A stretch of DNA of 64,000 nt from Symbiodinium kawagutii (Eukaryota; Sar; Dinophyceae; Suessiales; Symbiodiniaceae), in NCBI GenBank assembly GCA_009767595.1, contig VSDK01018351.1, positions 192,278 through 256,277 on the forward strand, read 5' to 3'. Made by a program: the position numbers and the translations under genes. Position 1 is the stretch's first letter, and the number at the start of each line of letters is the position of its first letter. The notes beneath the pieces were generated by a model. It was not told where the DNA came from. It saw only the letters and a program-made list of their open reading frames with translations, and ran no database searches. This document shows positions 60,190-64,000 of the stretch, in pieces.

Positions 60190-60191
60190 CT
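60190..60191 (-). promoter_or_regulatory. Candidate trans-splice acceptor (AG) before start codon
   Basis: The sequence CGGTTGCAG|G precedes ATG by one base. In dinoflagellates, nuclear mRNAs receive a spliced leader at such AG sites; here the assignment is inference, because an upstream cis exon is not excluded. Confidence 0.35.
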
Positions 60192-60641
60192 GCAACCGCG
60201 AAACTGGCCACAGCTGCATTACTGCAAGTGTTCAAGAGCCGGCAACCAAGGACAAGTAAAGCATAGGAAAGCTGTCTACAGAAGTTGTTTGGTGGCTTAG
60301 TCTCTCATAATAGCATCATGCAGCTGCCAATCCTATGTCATAGCAAACCTTGTGGGAATATGCCACGCTCCAGCGCCATGAGCACGGCTTATCCAGAAGT
60401 GCGAGAAAAAGAAATGATCTGAGAGAAAGTCCGTATAGAAGATTGTGGGCGCAGTAGATTGCCAGTGAGGTGATAACGATACAAGAATACAATATGCAAA
60501 CATATGCAAATGCTGAGTGCATGCCGTCAATACCAACGTCTAGCTATGCTTCCCATGACTGTCAATGAGTCAGGTCAAGAGCAACCAAAGAAAGCCCAAG
60601 AAATATGAAAACGAAGAAAAGCAATGTAAAAAGAACAAAGC

Positions 60642-60779
60642 TCTGTTCAGAGGCATGACCTCCTCAGGATACGGACATGCACTGTGCTGCTCAACATAGT
60701 CGGCAACATGAAAACACACTGTGAATCTGCAGCCAATGGCTGTGGCAAACTCGGCAATGGCAGTCTTGGCTTTAGTTGG
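60642..60779 (-). CDS. 46-codon exon of unidentified protein
   Basis: After CAGTAG|CCA, 46 codons to a GC donor (AGA|GCTTTG). Contains AIAEFATAIGCRFTVCFHVA then DYVEQH. A very convincing globular reading with biased codons. It lies upstream of the methyltransferase on the same strand and may be the 3' part of the right-edge gene. Confidence 0.6.
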
Positions 60780-61249
60780 CTACTGATTGTAGCTTCAAGG
60801 AATGCATTGGTTTCTTGAACGAACAAAGAATACAAATGCAAGATCATGGTTTCTGAATCATTATGATCAGGGGGTTGGTTTGGTCTCTGGTTGATGGCTA
60901 CTTGGATGCAAAGGGCATTTTGGATCTCATCCCCCTCTTGGCAGAATACTAAGAAAAGAACGATAGCAGGGACAAACATATTCCACATAAAATTGCCTCA
61001 CCAAACTTTACAGCTTCACAGCCTTGCCGAATCACATCCATCCGGGATGGGGGGGTGCACCTCTGAAGAGTCCTGAGCGCGACAACGATTGGATAAGTGC
61101 TCACATGGGAGGCTAAAAGAAGCTCTGAAGTCCCGAACTTCACCTCCTTTCTTACCAGAGTGAGAAAATGAGTAGTCCAAATACAACAATTTTTGTAGTC
61201 CTTTGACTCTTAATACTGTACTCAGTTTCTGCAGTTCTCGCAAAGTCAC

Positions 61250-61410
61250 CCGTTGTACGCAGCCGTGTAGTGACCACGTGGATCTGAGCTCATCCCGGGC
61301 ACCCCAACACCCCCGGGCGCAGCCAAGGCTGCGAGAGCATGACCAGCCAAGGCGGCCTGGCCACCACCGATTCTGAAGGATTGGCCTATCGCTTTCGGCA
61401 AACTGTAGAC
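61250..61410 (-). CDS. Gly/Ala-rich exon (53 codons)
   Basis: After TTTGAG|GTC to a GT donor (ACGG|GTGACT). Contains IGGGQAALAGHALAALAAPG followed by GVGVPGM. Starts in phase 0, matching 62673-62785; ends in phase 2, so at least one more exon lies before 60642-60779. Confidence 0.55.
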
Positions 61411-62672
61411 CTCAAAGTTTGAGTGTTTGATGAATGAAGTTAACTAGCATTCTTTAGGTCAGTCATTTTGTGCGACACCTAAATCTGCTTTCTTCAAAGT
61501 TACCCAGCCTGTGACCGTGACAGTGTTTGCACAGCACAGGCCTGCCACGAAATGGAGTGCAAGGCAGGCTGCCACAAGGCAACCAACTATGAAAAGGCAT
61601 TGTTTCAAGAAAACAATTAACATTCAGATCACAACTACGATCAAACATAACAAGTCATATAACTACTACAATCACATTTGACGTGATATTAAAATCTGAA
61701 CAAAACATTCCTTTGGCAGTGGTCAAAGATTGTGCTCGCGGATCTTGCTGTCAACCATGTTCTGCGAATGCCACTTGAACGACATGCAGAATCATCGTGT
61801 CCGTACAGATTTGGCGATTGCAATTTCTTGGCCTGGATCCTCAGGCCAGAAAATATACCCTGATACGACTCATAGTGAAACGCCGGACATCTCCAAATTG
61901 CTATCAAAGTTAGAGAATTTCACCATGTGGATCCAGGTTCCCAGTGACCACCTCTGCATCTCAGCAGTGATTGTGATTGCTAAGTACTTCGCAACTGTCC
62001 AGTTTCGTCAAATCATGGGAAGAAGATAGGCATTTTGTATCTTCACTTTCATGGATAGCTTCGTTCACAGGACATGGAGGTAAGATTCTTGGAAGATGCA
62101 ATTCCTGGAATCCACCAAGGCGGAAGCACCACAGAGGGTTCTGCTGCAGTCGCTACCGTTGAGATCCAACCCCCCGGGAATGGCTGGGCAGTCCCAACTG
62201 TAGAATGTAGTGACCAGGCCATGGGTCATTTCAAAGCTATCGCTATCCTGAGGCCAACTGTAGAATGTATCCTGAAACCCCAGGGTACCAGACCAAGGCT
62301 GAACCTGCACTCCTCTCTTTTGGGCGCCCCTCATTGGATGACACCAGTGACCTTTTCTGCCGCGCTGCGGTCTTCGCAGTGCTCAGTGGTCAATCAGAAT
62401 CATCTGGGGCCGGTGGCTGGAGCAAACGCATTTGCTTTTCCCTGACCTGAGAGTCGTTCACCACAGCACAGCTCATGAGACGCGGGGAACATGCTCAAGC
62501 ACTGACGTTCGGAACTGGATTCAGTCGGTCTGCTTCTTTCCTTTGTGTGGGTGAGCCATGTGGCGGTTCAGACCTTTTGCTCATTGTGAACGTTACTGGG
62601 ATGCTTTTTGAAGGCTCTTGGTATTATTTGGTACTGTAACCCTGGCACCAACAAATTGCCCAGACCCATAGC

Positions 62673-62785
62673 TGACCGCTCTGAGAACCCAGCATCAGCT
62701 TCCCGCATTTCCTTCACATCTTCCTTTACGTCGATGACGTCGGCTTTGATGCGATCGAACTCTCGTTTCAACTTTTTGACCAGGC
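62673..62785 (-). CDS. Coiled-coil exon (37 codons)
   Basis: After GCTGAG|GC to a GC donor (TCA|GCTATG). Reads KLKREFDRIKADVIDVKEDV, a strongly charged amphipathic helix. Confidence 0.55.
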
Positions 62786-63762
62786 CTCAGCTGGCGCCAG
62801 GGCAATACTCAAGGACGAAGAATTGAGGAGAAAAGGAAGACCATCGAATGAACAAATTGAGGAAAGGGATGGTAAGGGGTGAGAAACATTGAGAGCGTCC
62901 TGAGGGTATCAGAACCTGAGAACTTGGGAAGAGTAGATCAGTCTTGGGAGCTTGAACTCCCAGAGGTACTGTGCAAGGCGGAACTTTGAAACTCAAACGG
63001 CTTCAAAGCGGGACTTTAACATGTTTGGTCAACAGTTTGATGAAAGTTGCAAGCTCGGACTCTTTTCAGCTTGCAAGATATGTGCCATTAGCATAAATCA
63101 ATGCAGAAGCATGAAAATGCCAAGCAACTCTCGTGGCGTTCATGGAGAATCTCAGCGGCAGCTGCCAATGCAAGGATTAAAAGAACACTGATGCTAGTGA
63201 TTGCAAAAGAGAAAAAAATCCCAGTCAAATACTCAGTAGCAAAAGGGTCAGACTCATGCTTTGTAAATTTGACCCAAACTGCATGAATCCTCCTAATGCA
63301 GTACCTAGCGTATCAATCCCTGTGTGAAAATGTGTAAAACACCCAAGGACGCTGCTCACCTGGGACCCAGTCTACAGACACCCAAGCAGTCCTACATCTC
63401 AGCTGCTTTCAAGCAGAGGAACAATCTTGAACATCTTGAATTGCCCCAAGCAGTCCTGGCAGCGCTTCCAACAATCCAGGGCGCTTTGCAGATAACGGTG
63501 TGGTGACTGGATATAAACTAGATAAACTCAAGTTTTGGGGGCAAACCTACTCTGCTGTGGCACATGGAAATGGAAGATCACAGCTGGTTGGCAGCTGCAC
63601 TGACAATAGCTCTAGGTTTATTGAAGTGTAAATACTGAGAAAGAATGGGGTTGTTGCAAGACGATCGAAAAAGCCTTCTGCATACCCGCGGAATCGCTAG
63701 GCGCCAATATGGTCTGCACAAATGCAAAATGTCAAACCTGTCACCAGAAGCACGTCTGTTAC

Positions 63763-63839
63763 CATCTGCTGCCCAAAGCTGCAAGGCCAAACCTTGACTT
63801 TGGCAGGGTTCGAACCACGGAGACCTGAGTCCGCATCCC
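63763..63839 (-). CDS. Exon of right-edge gene (25 codons)
   Basis: After TTGTGAG|GG to a GT donor (ATG|GTAACA). Reads GLRGSNPAKVKVWPCSFGQQ. It joins in frame to 63910-63981. Confidence 0.55.
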
Positions 63840-63909
63840 CTCACAATCTTGCCGTATCTTCACACATCCATCGTTAGTCATCCTTACAGCATCCTTGCAT
63901 CCTTAGCGC

Positions 63910-63981
63910 CTTGGATCCAAGTCTTGGTCAAGCAGCTGAGGATGTTCTCAATGAGCAGCCCGAACGGCATCCCATGCATGC
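63910..63981 (-). CDS. Exon of right-edge gene (23 codons)
   Basis: After CTGCCCAG|GC to a GC donor (CAAG|GCGCTA). Reads MPFGLLIENILSCLTKTW. The 5' part of the gene is beyond the window. No family could be named. Confidence 0.55.
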
Positions 63982-64000
63982 CTGGGCAGGTGGCCAGTGA

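Noticed and set aside
63770-63860. tRNA-like B box (GGTTCGAACC) and CAG-anticodon-like loop on the minus strand
   Set aside because: The T arm and acceptor stem do not pair and the A box is poor; the bases are explained by exon 63763-63839.

Overview
The window looks like nuclear DNA of a dinoflagellate-type alveolate. Evidence: there is no long intact reading frame outside tandem arrays. Coding sequence is cut into exons of about 15-270 nt. Many inferred introns begin with GC instead of GT and end in AG, often AG|G. Simple and minisatellite repeats are very abundant. Every exon I could join in frame lies on the minus strand, which suggests a one-directional gene cluster. The species cannot be named from sequence alone. 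The very long forward frames at 14.8-18.1 kb are artefacts of stop-free tandem repeats.

One gene can be assigned to a family with confidence. A 12-exon minus-strand gene (60189 down to 56259) encodes a DUF2431/BMT5-like SAM-dependent methyltransferase, the family of yeast 25S rRNA uridine-N3 methyltransferase. Its motifs come in family order, every junction keeps the frame, and most introns are GC-AG. Upstream of it, minus-strand exons at 60.6-64.0 kb belong to an unidentified gene that runs off the right edge.

Other minus-strand exon chains, left to right: an unidentified gene at 0.25-3.0 kb; a proline-rich exon at 5.0 kb; a coiled-coil, Gln/Glu/Ala-rich protein at 7.6-12.5 kb; Ala/Pro-rich exons at 13.3-14.3 kb; a gene at 21.2-22.4 kb with a 90-codon exon behind a long pyrimidine tract; a tandemly duplicated Arg/Pro-rich gene pair at 24.4-25.2 and 26.9-27.7 kb; an Ala-rich exon at 36.0 kb; a gene at 43.8-45.7 kb; and scattered exons at 46.9-54.5 kb. 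None of these could be assigned a function by eye.

Repeats: a 38-bp G/T array (29 copies) abuts a 14-bp array (94 perfect copies plus degenerate edges and a 366-N gap). There is a perfect (ATG)56, a foldback element near 0.6 kb, an 11-bp palindromic array, and more than a dozen short arrays whose period is mostly 10 bp. No rRNA, tRNA, CRISPR or recognisable transposase/reverse transcriptase was found. Many reading frames here look protein-like on both strands, so entries without a family match carry low to moderate confidence. They rest on splice signals, phase agreement and composition.
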